Below are positions 12,421 through 22,701 of a DNA stretch of 64,000 nucleotides, piece by piece. Made by a program: the position numbers and the translations under genes. The stretch spans positions 242,812-306,811 of the forward strand of contig SZWC01000522.1 in the NCBI GenBank assembly GCA_023375785.1. Reading direction: 5' to 3'. Source of the DNA: Penium margaritaceum (lineage: Eukaryota; Streptophyta; Zygnematophyceae; Desmidiales; Peniaceae). Below the pieces are notes generated by a model. That model was given only the letters and a program-made list of their open reading frames with translations. It had not been told where the DNA came from and did no database searches. Positions within the stretch are counted from its first letter, which is position 1; each line of letters starts with the position of its first letter.

Positions 12421-12849
12421 ACACAACCAGAGGAGGCAACACGAAGAGTGGCCTCAGAATCACAAACATACACACGTGACTGGCCACTCACACTCTCACC
12501 TCCCTGAGAGCGAAGGTGAAGGAGCTCCGGCAGCCGACGCTGAAGGGTACACTCCTCGTCACAGTGATCAGAGGAGTGCTCCGAGGAACGTTCGAAGGAG
12601 CGGTCAGAGAAGTTCCCGTCGTCACGAGCCCAGTATGGCATGTGGTAGTGAGAGGGCGGGGGACCGTAGTATGGAGGGCTAGATGGAGGAGGAATCCAGC
12701 CCCAGGGGTTGGGAGCTGGAGGTGTCGGTTGAATGGGGGCAAGCGTGGTGGAAAGTGCTGAGGCAGAGGACGACGATGAGGAAGATGCGACTGTCACGAC
12801 AGCAGCGGCAGAGGAGGCGGCAACACCGGTGCGGGCCCAGTGGGCGCGC

Positions 12850-14055
12850 ATGGAGGAGGCCAGGCGGGCATCGTCACGAGGGGCAAGACATTTTGGTACA
12901 GAGTGGCCAGAGGCGCCACAAGTCCGACAGGTGACCTCAGCAGCAGTGGGGGCCGAGTTCTTGCCACCGCGGCCATCCCCACGGCCTTTGCCCCCATGGC
13001 CGCCACCACGGCCGGACCCAATCCCCCCGAGAGGCACCTTGAGTGGAGTGCGCTGCAGCCTGCGAAGAGGAGGAGGAGGAGGAAGCTGCGGTAGAGGAGG
13101 AAGAGGAGGAGGTGGTGATAGCAGCCAATGCAGCGCAATGCATGCGCTTGTTCTGCAAGGCATTCCACCAGTCGGTGAGGCGCGAGGCAGTGAAGTCAAA
13201 GAGAGGGCCAATTCCGGGTGGGAAATCAGCATGAACAGGTTCAGAGGCCAGACGTTCAAGTTCCGCCTTAGAGACGTGCAGATACAAGTCAGACAGCTCT
13301 GGAATGAGGCCAGCAACGATGGACAAGCAGGCTGAGAGAGGACCGTGGGCGGCCTTGCCAAGGTCCTAGAGCAAGCGCAGACTGCGCGCCTAGTAATCAT
13401 CTGCCATCTCATCAGTACACATATGCAATGTGTTGAAGTGAACAATGAGCGTACTCTGGGTAGCGTGACCAGTCACTGTTTTGCGGTGGCGGATAAGAGC
13501 GTAAGCACTGACGGGATCAACAGGGGTGTCGTGGGAAGGGTCTGCGTTGTCGTCGAGGAGATTTTCGGGACCTGCATTGATGAGTGCCCGCACAGCGCGA
13601 GCAGCCACTGCAGGCTGTGGCACAAATGATGGCTTTGCAGGAGGGTAGTACTCCCAAAGGAGCTCATCCTGGGCCCATGCGCTGAAGCGGTTCTCCCAGG
13701 ATGTGAACGTGAGCTTAGGCGTGAACTGTGGTGGTGGCGTTTCAAAGTCTTTCTGCCGAGCTGGGAGTAGAGCACGGGGAAAGGCTGCTGCTGAGAGAGA
13801 GGGAGAGGAGGTGTTTGCAACTGCACCACCAGGAGGAGCGAATGAGTCTGCTCAGCCAGACTCTGTGGTAGGAAGAACTGCAGCAAGGCCTAGAATAGAA
13901 CGCAGTCGCTCAATGACTAAAGTGGCCACTATGGCCGCTAGCTCGTGCTGTGCTTCCCGCCCCTGATGAAGCTCATCCTCAGCTTTGCGACGCTCTGCTT
14001 GCGCCTCACTAAGAGCGGCCTGGAGGGCCTCTATAGTCTCCTCCGGTCTAGGCAT
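12850..14055 (-). pseudogene. A1 gag
   Basis: Begins MPRPEETIEALQAALSEAQA, a predicted coiled coil, continues with a capsid-like region (SIVAGLIPELSDLYLHVSKA), a Gly/Arg-rich basic stretch and a CCHC-type knuckle (CRTCGASGHSVPKC, near 12930-12890). These are standard gag features in the expected place. Fossil. Confidence 0.8.
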
Positions 14056-14149
14056 GATGTGAGAAGGGATCTGTGAATGCAGTGGAGTGAGAAGAGAGTA
14101 CAAGGGAGTGCAAGAGAGTGCAAACTGTCCTTGTGGAATGCAGCGCTCA

Positions 14150-14850
14150 CCGAGCTAGTGACACGGAAGAAGAGTGAAGAGCGGCGGGACAACAGCTGCG
14201 GCTGAAGAGAACAGGACCGCCACCCAACCTACGACAGCCACCGTGAGACACAGGAGCCCCGTAGTGGTGGCTCCAGCAACTGCTGCGGAGGTTGATGCCA
14301 CAAGAACGCCGGTGGTGATGTGTGGTGTGATGTCGCGAGGAGCACCAGTGGGCGTCAGCACTACTGCGGCGGTGGATGCTTGTATGGCGCCGACGGCGCT
14401 AGAGGTAGCGCCGGCAGCTGTAAGGAGGGTCAGAGAGGTAGCTGTCTGTGCATATGCCTCAGTTGCTCGGCCAACGACTCTCTGTGTGGGAGCACGGCAG
14501 GCCCTAGCCGTGGCTGTGAAAGTGGCCGCTGCACCAGCAGCTACGTCAAGGGTAGCTCCTGCTAGGCCAGTGGAGTCAGTGTACACTGGAAGAACGGGGA
14601 TGACGCTGGGCACCTCGTGTGCTGTGGACGCCTTGGCAGATCCTGCTGCGGTACGAGGAGGAGCTGGAGTAGGTGCAGCTGCAAGTTTGGCAGACTGAGA
14701 CCTATGAGAAGGTTGCATCCTAGGTGACAGTGGCGGTGACGGTGGGAGGTCGTCTGGGGTGTAGACCTGACGATCTATCTCCTCCCGTTCGCGCTCAGCT
14801 ACTATGTCGACGTCTTCTTGCTAGTACGTGTGATCCAGCATGCGCACCCA
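14150..14850 (-). pseudogene. A1 extra coding region upstream of gag
   Basis: An Ala/Thr/Val-rich coding segment lies between the 5' leader and gag. It contains IPVLPVYTDSTGLAGATLDV and near its end the hydrophobic stretch TGLLCLTVAVVGWVAVLFSS, a likely membrane helix. The same region with similar text stands before gag in A2 (about 36110-37096), so it belongs to the family and is not a chance frame. I recognise no domain. Copia elements normally have no separate gene here. Confidence 0.6.
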
Positions 14851-15563
14851 TAGAGGGGTGTCGTCATCGTCAGCCAGAGTGGAGGCTGAGTGGGCTGCTG
14901 TCACAGCCGAGAGAGGCGCACCGAGCGTGTCACAAGTCGGGACACGGTTTGGTGATGCGATGGAGACAGAACCACGTAAGAAGGTGGTGTGGCAGCGCCC
15001 GGTGAGAGAGGTAGAGGGTGCAAAGCACAGCAAGGTCCGAGAGTGCCGTCAATCGATGCCGTTGTGGCACGGCTTCTACAGATCAAGGACGCGACCTGGG
15101 CACCCACTCTGAAGAATGTAGCTGCTGGCAGAAAGTAACCAACAGCAGCTGAGAGCGCAACAGAGAGCGAAGAGTAGGCGAGGGCACCCGAGGGCAGCCG
15201 AGGATAGCAGAGAGCTCTGCAGCGTGTAAGAGGACAACCACAAGAGCGCAGAGTGCTGCAGTGAGGTGGAGTCCCACGATGAATGCCCACGGTGTGAAGT
15301 CTTGACCCCACCAGTAGAGGAGGCGGCGCACAAAATGGCGCCAGCGGGTGTGGACGACCGCGCCTTAGGACTGCTGCGGGGGGATTGAGAACGAGCGCAG
15401 TAACACCCCTAGGTGTTGCTGTGCGGTGTCGAAGAACCGGCCAACTGTGTAGATGCACTACTGAGGTGCCGAAGAGTCGGCCACGGGCCGAGAGAGCCGC
15501 GGGTATGTTTCGCACCGAGGCTAACGGGCCAGGATCAACGAGCTATGGGAGAGGATCCTCATG
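14851..15563 (-). other. A1 5' leader
   Basis: About 0.7 kb lies between the primer site and the pre-gag region. It has open frames on both strands, but none carries a recognisable domain and their text is not clearly kept in A2. Read as untranslated leader. Confidence 0.4.
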
Positions 15564-15575
15564 GCTCTGATACCA
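15564..15575 (-). promoter_or_regulatory. A1 primer-binding site, initiator tRNA-Met 3' end
   Basis: In element sense TGGTATCAGAGC, followed by CATGAGG, directly after the 5' LTR. It is complementary to the 3' end of plant initiator tRNA-Met, the usual primer for plant copia elements. Confidence 0.85.
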
Positions 15576-16214
15576 GTAGTTGCTAGGAAATTGCTTGGTT
15601 AACCCATGTGGGGTGGGGCGGGTGAGCGCAACGACCTGTGCAGCGTAAGACACGCCATGGATGCGGCAACTTGCATTAGAATGGTGAACTCAACCAAGAC
15701 AATTAGTGTGAGGGGAGCGAGCGAAGTTAGTACCGGTGAGCACACACCCACCACAAGCATCAAGCTCGGGTGAGCGAGTGCCGCCACCCGGGGGTCGAGC
15801 CCGACCACTCGGAGTAACCGAGGGTGGCTGCTCACCGATGCACGCCCAAGACCGGCACGGTGGCCCCCTAAGGATCAGCACCCGGGAAATATGTAGCTCC
15901 CCCAGTACATGCAAGGCAAGAGAACATGATGCAGGGCACGGCAGTGAGAATGTATGAGCCCTAGCATCTACCGCATCATAGAATCTTAGAGAATCATAGA
16001 GAATCATAGAGAGTCATGCAACGACCATGTGTGTGCCACAAGGCACTCCAAGAACAAGCAACAGCAACATCTTGAGGGCTTCAATGGCTCCAGCCAGAGC
16101 GAACACGCCTGACGCTTCCCCAGGTAGGGCCATTGTCACTTAATCTGTACATGTGTGTGCACAGTGTGGGAGGCAAGATGGCATAGAGTTGTGAGTGGCC
16201 AGCGAACTTCAACA
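15576..16214 (-). repeat. A1 5' LTR
   Basis: Direct copy of 8032-8661. It ends TTCAACA on the plus strand and is followed by the target duplication catgg. A short run of AGAATCATAG-like units near 15970-16015 is one unit longer than in the other LTR. Confidence 0.85.
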
Positions 16215-16219
16215 CATGG

Positions 16220-16400
16220 ATGGGTGGATGAACCCCTGACCGAGCATCTTGTTGAGCTGCTTTTTCAGCTCGGCCTATTGGTGATCGCTCATCCGATAGG
16301 CCCCTTGAACAGTGGGTTGGCTGCCCGGTTTTAGATCAATGCAATGGTCGATGTCCCGTTGAGGTGATAGGGTTTATGGGAGTTTGTCTGGGAAGACGTC
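16220..16400 (-). pseudogene. G1 reverse transcriptase, N-terminal segment
   Basis: In element sense it reads DIDHCIDLKPGSQPT and AELKKQLNKMLGQGFI. This is the start of a gypsy reverse transcriptase, which normally precedes a YxAPVLFxKKK motif. That motif stands on the far side of A1 near 8020. Fossil. Confidence 0.75.
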
Positions 16401-16559
16401 CGCAAACTCCTGGATGAGTGTTGCAAACTCTTTGGGTACCACAACGAACTTTGTTGATGCCGATGAGTCAGCCGCTACCACTTATGCTTCCTCCATTGAT
16501 TCGGGACATACAAGCCACACACAAGCTCCTCATTGTATACAATACTTGGCCACATTGAG

Positions 16560-16990
16560 TGGTATCGGCAGCACAGGTTGTCGCTTCGTGGTCGATGCGA
16601 ATTCCTCTATTGCTTCTACCTCTGCTGCTTTTGTTGTCGTCTTTCTCCCCATGCACAGAAGTTGTCGCTTGGCACTATCGATTTCCACGTAGACGTCGCC
16701 ACTGCTCCAGCCAACGCGTAGATTGGGTCGGTACAGGAAATCTCATCCGAGAATGATTTTGCGGTCACTCATTGGACACGACCTCCAGGCCGTTACATCT
16801 CGCAGAATCCCCACTTGTAGTCGTACTGGTTCTTGGAGTCTCCGTATGTGTAATCTCCCATTGACAATTTTCCCTTCAAACGCCCCTAGTTTGGTTTGAA
16901 AACCCAGTTTGCGAACCATATCGTTGTTTACAAAAAGTGAGAAGCTCTTGCATCCAATTTTGCTGGTACCGTTTTGCGACTCTTGCAACC
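16560..16990 (-). pseudogene. G1 protease region
   Basis: The segment around 16990-16740 reads KIGCKSFSLFVNNDMVRKLG and GKIVNGRLHIRRL, resembling the second half of the gypsy aspartic protease domain. The position between gag and reverse transcriptase fits. Fossil; the active-site triad was not confirmed. Confidence 0.5.
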
Positions 16991-17149
16991 TCGGGGTTGC
17001 ACGTTTAGTGGTGTCACCAGTTGGTCATCCTTGTATCCCTTGTCAAACTTTGCAATCTAAGAAACCCTATGCGGCATTTTAGGCCGTCCAGATGGGCGAT
17101 CGTTCAGCTCAAATCGCTCTTCGTGGACAAGAGTCGCGCCTTTCACTCC

Positions 17150-18400
17150 TTTATCTTGCCGTTTCCTCACTCATTTTTCTGCAACTTCCTCCCCTTTTTG
17201 GCTCGCTGGTTACTTCGGCAATTGAAAGCAATATGCCCAACTTTTGCGTGTTTGCACCATGTTCGCGTATCTCTCTGGTCGACGGGGTCCTCTTCCATTG
17301 GCGTTGAGGAAACCGCCGATTGGATTTTCCCATTCCCATGATAATTGTGGTTAGGAGGTCGCCAGCCAAAGGATTCTTGGATCCGAGCATTGTCTTTGGC
17401 ACTGTCGATCCTTATTGTTGCTGCAATCATCCATGGTAAGTCGTTTTGGATGCTGAAAATGACGATCGCTTGTTGAATATCTCGGTTGAGGCCATTGTAG
17501 TGAAAACAGAGCTTGTCGAGGGCGATGTCCATACTGGTGATGATCTCGTGGAATCTCCACGTGTACTCTGCCATGCTGGACTGCTAACGAAGCGATGCGC
17601 GCGAGAACTCGTTCCAGTCGGTTGGTGGCATCAGCGCATCATACCATTGCAGTTTGATCTGCTCCAAGGGTAGAAAGCCTACGTTCAGTGATATGAGACG
17701 GGCGTCATTGGCCGTTGATGAGGTCCTACCGGTCTCCCGCTGCCATTGGATGACCTTTCGATCAGACCACCAACTTATTGCCGTGACACACAAAAGAGTG
17801 GCTCCAAGGTTAATCTTCTTTCAATTGTTGTTGACCCCAGCATTGGCGCAGCACACCTTCAGACTTGTCAGCCACATCCAAACCGTTGGTCCCTTAGAAT
17901 TTGCAGGATCGAACAGTTCGGGAGGGGCCGGGCGAGTCTGGGGTTTGCTTGAGAGTTGGGTATTTCTCTCAACGAGCACCGCCTCCTGTGCACTTGCATT
18001 GCAAAGAGCCTCCATCGCGACGTTAAGTTGTTGGAGCTGATGGTTGTTGATCCCTTTGAGCACAGAGATACGGTTTGCCAGTTCTTTGTTGATATGCACC
18101 TGTCATCTGGTGCCACCTGTCGTTCTTGCTGACATAGTCGAGGCCATCAGTAGGGGTGGCTGGTTTACCGCCAGTGGATCCACGACCGGGTTGGTCATTG
18201 GAGCCGTCTTGGTTGATCCAATTGCCATATAGCCTGGCACGCCAGTGTTCGTTGTCGCTTCAGGGTTCGTGTGCATAGGCACGTTTCGCTCCTCCATCCC
18301 TGATTTCGTCCCCGAAGACCCGTAGCTGGTCGTTCGATGCGCTCGCTTGCTTCACGTTGTAGTTGCAAATTCTGCAAGGTATTGACATGTGAGATGCACT
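17150..18400 (-). pseudogene. G1 gag
   Basis: A coiled-coil-like start (LKGINNHQLQQLNVAMEAL) is followed by PPELFDPANSKGPTVWMWLT, capsid-like text (MAEYTWRFHEIITSMDIALD) and a CCHC-type knuckle region (CKHAKVGHIAFNC) before a basic tail. The order matches gypsy gag. Fossil. Confidence 0.7.
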
Positions 18401-18465
18401 GAGAGCTTGTGCGAGGTAGTCCTCCGGATAGGTAAAGTAGTCAGATGCCTCTCCGGCACCGTTGT

Positions 18466-18477
18466 GCTCTTATACCA
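18466..18477 (-). promoter_or_regulatory. G1 primer-binding site, near match to initiator tRNA-Met
   Basis: In element sense TGGTATAAGAGC, two bases inside the 5' LTR edge. It resembles the initiator tRNA-Met 3'-end complement at all but one base. Confidence 0.55.
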
Positions 18478-18479
18478 AG

Positions 18480-19038
18480 TGTTATGCCAAACTGCGCGTA
18501 GATGGTGAATAGGTAAAAGTTACGAGGAAGAACACGAATAGGAATTTGGGATACTTGAGAAATTTATAATTAGTGGTAAGTGTACTTTGATAATTAGCGG
18601 TAAGTGTTGAAATGATCAAACACATATATACAAGTGTCGAGTTACAAATGAGACGTAGTCGGGGTCGTTGGGTTGATCGTTGAGCGACGCGTGTCGATTC
18701 GCGTCGTGAGTGGTCAGATTTGAGAAGCTCCGCCGAGGAATGAGGGGGCTTTGAGGATTGACGATGAAGATGCTAGATGCATATTTATAAATTTGGATAT
18801 GTCTCGATGCGTCAAAAAGTCGACCGAAAGGTCGTGAAACTTTTGTCAATGATTCTTAGAAGTGGTCAAAGTTGTTTGAAAGTGCGAGAAGGTTCGCCGG
18901 AGGGAGAGGGCACTTGGTCGAATTATCCTTGTCTGTCGGAGCAAAAATCGAGGTCTCGACGTGTGGTGGCATATTTATGTAATGACATAAATTCCCACTC
19001 GGAAAGATTAGGGACTCGTCTACATCTGATATGTAACA
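18480..19038 (-). repeat. G1 5' LTR
   Basis: Direct copy of 4947-5496; on the plus strand TGTTATGCC...GTAACA. A TATAAATA-like box in element sense lies near 18780-18790 and could be the U3 promoter. Divergence from its partner suggests an old insertion. Confidence 0.75.
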
Positions 19039-20443
19039 CAAAAGGCAAGCGTGACTTTGAGTCAAAGGTGGAGTTGAACGAAGTACCTAGGATAAGTTTA
19101 TTCTTGATAGAAAGAGAAAAACACAAGGTTAAATCGACCTTGGGGCCCGGGTTCTTCCCTTGTCCTAATGCGAGGACCCGTATTGCCGGATCCATCAGCG
19201 CAGGAGCCTGTGTTCGGGCGACGGTCAATAAGAGGGCTCCTTCAGCTGCCAACGCGACTCGAGATAGCCGGGCTGCTACCGGGCTGTCTATATCGGATAA
19301 CTACTTGCATACTTAACGCGCCATAAAATACATCAGATGCTTTCTTGACATCCTAAAACGTGTGCTACGGATGGAAGACACGATTGGAACCTGTTTTGTT
19401 GACACCTTTTTTCAAGTTTAATTCAGTTTGTTACAATTTTCGCTACCCACCTACTGTCATGGGTGAATCCAGGCCGGTGATGACGACGAATCGAGCTCGA
19501 TACTCACAGTAAATGGAGGACGGGCCCTGAGGTTGTCATCATTTGCCGACCGGGCCCTCTCGTTGGTCAGATCGGCCTGGGAGGCTGAAGGGTTGGTTAG
19601 ATATTGAAACGGGTCCCTCCATCTAACCGCGGAAGTAACCAGGGCTCCGAGGTCGAAGAGCACAAAAAGCAATACATCTCACGCCACCAGAAATGGGGAA
19701 GTTTATTTTAGATCATTGTGATGCTAAGATCGGTCCCTGATAGGACAAAAACTTATGAACAAGTGTTGGGGCTCGCCATCTTATAGAATGATCCTGGGTA
19801 TTCTTCATCTTTGTTTGACAGCTTTTACATACTTACTTCTCTTTTGGCAACGATGTGTCTTGTGATAAATATGGATTATTAGTATGCATTTAGAAACATT
19901 ATGTGCGGTCATACATGCCTAGAAAATGAATAATTCATGAGGGATGGATTCGTAATACGTGAGAAAGTATGTTTTTGCATACGTACATACGGCGCTACTT
20001 TGACTATCATTGCGTATAGAACATTGCTTATGTTATAGGACAGTTGTGTTTGCTTAAGCATGAAAAAATACTCCAACCTAGTAGCCTGATCCATGTAAAG
20101 AAGGAGTTGTGTATGTAGATACTGTATTTATTACCATGGCCACTTTGGAGCGCCTAGCGTAGAACCCATCCATATGATCACTAACACGCACAGTACCACC
20201 TTCTGGTCTTGGGCGCAATGAGTGCAATCCTTTGATGAGAATTTTCATGACACAGGAATCGAAATACCACAACCATGTCACCTGCAATAGATCTAATGAT
20301 TGCCCTTTCCTCCGATTCTATGGCTTAAAATATTTTGGCCTATTTCGGACTCTACATGTGGGAGTCTACAAACTTCATGCATGGCAAGTGGCCACATTTA
20401 TGCAAGAGGAATCAATCTAGTGCACAGGTTGAGGTAGCAGCGT
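19039..20443. other. Spacer between G1 and C, with two short GC-rich islands
   Basis: Mostly AT-rich sequence without recognisable genes. Two GC-richer islands at about 19140-19300 and 19455-19672 have coding-like composition on the minus strand. The second reads LGALVTSAVRWRDPFQYLTN and runs into a GTGAGT donor-like site at 19502-19507. They could be remnants of a host gene or of an unrelated transposon; I do not recognise either. Confidence 0.3.
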
Positions 20444-21193
20444 TGTTGATGTAGCGTGCAGGAACCCACGCTCGTTGCTGGCCACTATCAGTAAGGCGAT
20501 TTTGGTTCTTCTGCCCCCTTTGTCTGCTGCACTAGAGTCTGAGATTCTGAGAGCTTTGGTTTGTTACTCAGAAGTGCACGTGCCAAAGTTAGGGCGAGAT
20601 CTGCAGCTGGAAGGAAGCAATGACTGATTAGGAATTAAGAATGAGCAACTAACTGAGCCCCCTCTCAGTTCTAGCCTCACCTCAGCTCTGTGATTCTTGT
20701 TACTCAGAAAATCAGCCAACGAGGAAAGTCCTAGTTTTTTGCTGTTTGGCAAAACTTCTAAAGTGCGCTCGGCCAGACACCCGATAGCCCCAAGCCCAGG
20801 CGTCATCCGTTTTGCCTGAACACTGGACCATACCCAAATATCCACGCTGCAAACACAGTCATGGAATCCAAATCAGTAAGAAAAATAGCTACATGGAGTT
20901 AGGGCTGCCCGAACCCGTGCGCTGGCTGCATTACTCCTAAGAGTTGTCTATGAATACTGATGATATGACAGCCAAGGGTTGCTGTCGATGGAGCTTGCTG
21001 TGCGAGGGTGTCATGTCAGAAGTGCGAGGAGGAGGAGAACCACGTGCTTGGCTTCACGACGGCACATCCACTCCATCGAACAGCGTACCGTCAGCATCAA
21101 CGTCCATCCAGTCAATTGTCTGTACAAGCATGTACACCAGCCGAGAGATCATAGTATGAGGCAACGGGGCTATGAACGGGCAAAAATACAACA
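20444..21193 (-). repeat. C 3' LTR
   Basis: Direct copy of 32651-33393. The shared block is clear from about 20500 (CTTCTGCCCCC...) to 21193. The left edge is placed at a TGTTGATG by length comparison only. Confidence 0.65.
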
Positions 21194-21429
21194 CTTCTCC
21201 ATGATCCAAGGGTACCAGTGTACTTGAAAATATAGACGTAATGGTCCCCCATGCTCCCTGGCCCAACACTTGATACAAAAGCGAAAGAAGGTGGACCACA
21301 TGAACACGGAGGATGGGGGACAAAAACACACGCAAGCAGAAGAGTCAAAACACATGCATTCAGAGTAGCAAGCCGACCATACTCATAGCCTTCTTGATCG
21401 TGTTGGGCTTCAATGCCTTGATGAGGAAG

Positions 21430-21918
21430 TCAGCCAACTACTTCACAGTCTTGACCCAGACGACGTGAACGCTGGCCTCATGTAACAGAGTACGTACATA
21501 CTGATACTCAACATTGACGTGCTTTGTGCATGCATGGTGTACACCATCATTGTCGGCAATTGCAACGGCACTCTTGTTGTCACAGTGCAGGGTGATGGAT
21601 GACACAGGCTGATGCAACTCACCCAACAAGTGATGTATCCACACACTCTCACATGTACCAGCGAAACAAACTTACTTCTCGATGTACCATGAAACTGCCG
21701 TGCCCCCGATGAAAAAGATCCAACTTATGCATCTCTTCCCATCTGAGCTCCATGCCCACTCGCTGTCAGTGTAGCCCATGGCCACCACGGACAGGTGTCA
21801 ACGTAATGTGAGACCTTGACGTGGGATGGAGACCACATGCTGCAACACGCAGACGACTGCATCAAGGTGCAGTTGGTGTGGAGCCTATGAGAATTGGGTG
21901 ATGACATTCACGGCAAAG
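21430..21918 (-). pseudogene. C RNase H and linker remnant
   Basis: Reads MWIHHLLGELHQPVSSITLH, CDNKSAVAIADNDGVHHACT and KHVNVEYQYVRTLL, standard copia RNase H text, preceded in element sense by FAVNVITQFS. Fossil. Confidence 0.75.
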
Positions 21919-22594
21919 TGTCAACCGACCTGAGACAAACGGACTATAAAACAGGGCGGACACAATAGCACCTGCCGTCCGCTCCTAGCATCTCAGCTAG
22001 GAGAAGATATCACCCTCATGATCACGGTTCCACACAGAGCAGCTCCTAGGCAATCACTTGCTAGCAACTGTGTCCACTTAACACTTGGTCACTTTTGCGC
22101 GAGGTGCTATTAAAGAATAACACCTGGGGCTTAAACCAACCAGTGTCTATTTTATACCTTTCCTTAGTTGGACAACTTTATGAGGAGCATCTAAGGCCAC
22201 ATTGTGTAATTAGAATGAGGAATGAGCCAAGTATATACAGTCCTAGGCCTGGTGTCTGAGGTGTGTGGGTAGTGGCACTTTTGGGGTGGCCACTCCACAC
22301 CACCTCACCAGCTCACCAATTGGTGCATCCACTGACCCCCAAGTGGCACATCCTCCTCATGCATGTGAAACTTCCCCTGTGCAGGAAGGTCAAAAACCTC
22401 CCTGCGCACATCAAGGCTCGATCGCAGGACCTGTTGTCCCTAAGTCCAACATGCTATCTGTTGCGCTACACTTCTGGTGTCTCGCTTGAACTTGCACCAT
22501 GAACAAGGTTTGGGAGAATTACTCGAAGGGAGAGGTGCATGCCCAAACTGTCCGTTAATCCATAGCAGTGGCCATGGGGCATAAAATAACAACA
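21919..22594 (-). repeat. B 3' LTR
   Basis: On the plus strand it begins TGTCAACC and ends AACAACA. Direct copy of 27509-28197. Confidence 0.85.
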
Positions 22595-22701
22595 ATCTGT
22601 ACCTTGCACCTCAGGCCACCTGCTGAGGTAATTTTCTTCCACATGAACCCATAGCTCTGTGTTGTGTTTGTGCACGTCAGCTGTCTTGGTCTTTTCTAAT
22701 C

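Larger units (their letters stand above)
8032..16214 (-). mobile_element. A1: Ty1/copia LTR retrotransposon, family A, nested in G1, broken
   Basis: An 8.2-kb minus-strand copia element with LTRs at 8032-8661 and 15576-16214, about 95-97% alike by eye. The 5-bp target duplication catgg (8027-8031 and 16215-16219) is exact and lies in the G1 reverse transcriptase. The primer site at 15564-15575 is complementary to the 3' end of initiator tRNA-Met. In element sense: leader, an extra coding region before gag (about 14850-14150), gag (about 14055-12850), protease (about 12290-12240), integrase (about 12190-10850), reverse transcriptase (about 10520-9350) and RNase H (about 9350-8750). It is broken at several points, and the insertion is relatively recent. 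A second copy of the family is A2. Confidence 0.9.
4947..19038 (-). mobile_element. G1: Ty3/gypsy LTR retrotransposon (chromovirus-like), old, broken, split by A1
   Basis: Minus-strand element bounded by LTRs at 4947-5496 and 18480-19038 that look roughly 80% alike by eye. In its own 5'-3' sense it holds gag (about 18400-17150), protease (about 16990-16560), reverse transcriptase (about 16400-16220, resuming at about 8030-7540), RNase H (about 7370-7090), integrase (about 6900-6180) and a chromodomain-type tail (about 5880-5640). The gene order and the tail place it with gypsy chromoviruses. Copia element A1 was inserted into its reverse transcriptase. The element is broken in many places. 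The flanking five bases (ggaaa and caaaa) do not match well, so no target duplication is claimed. Confidence 0.85.
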
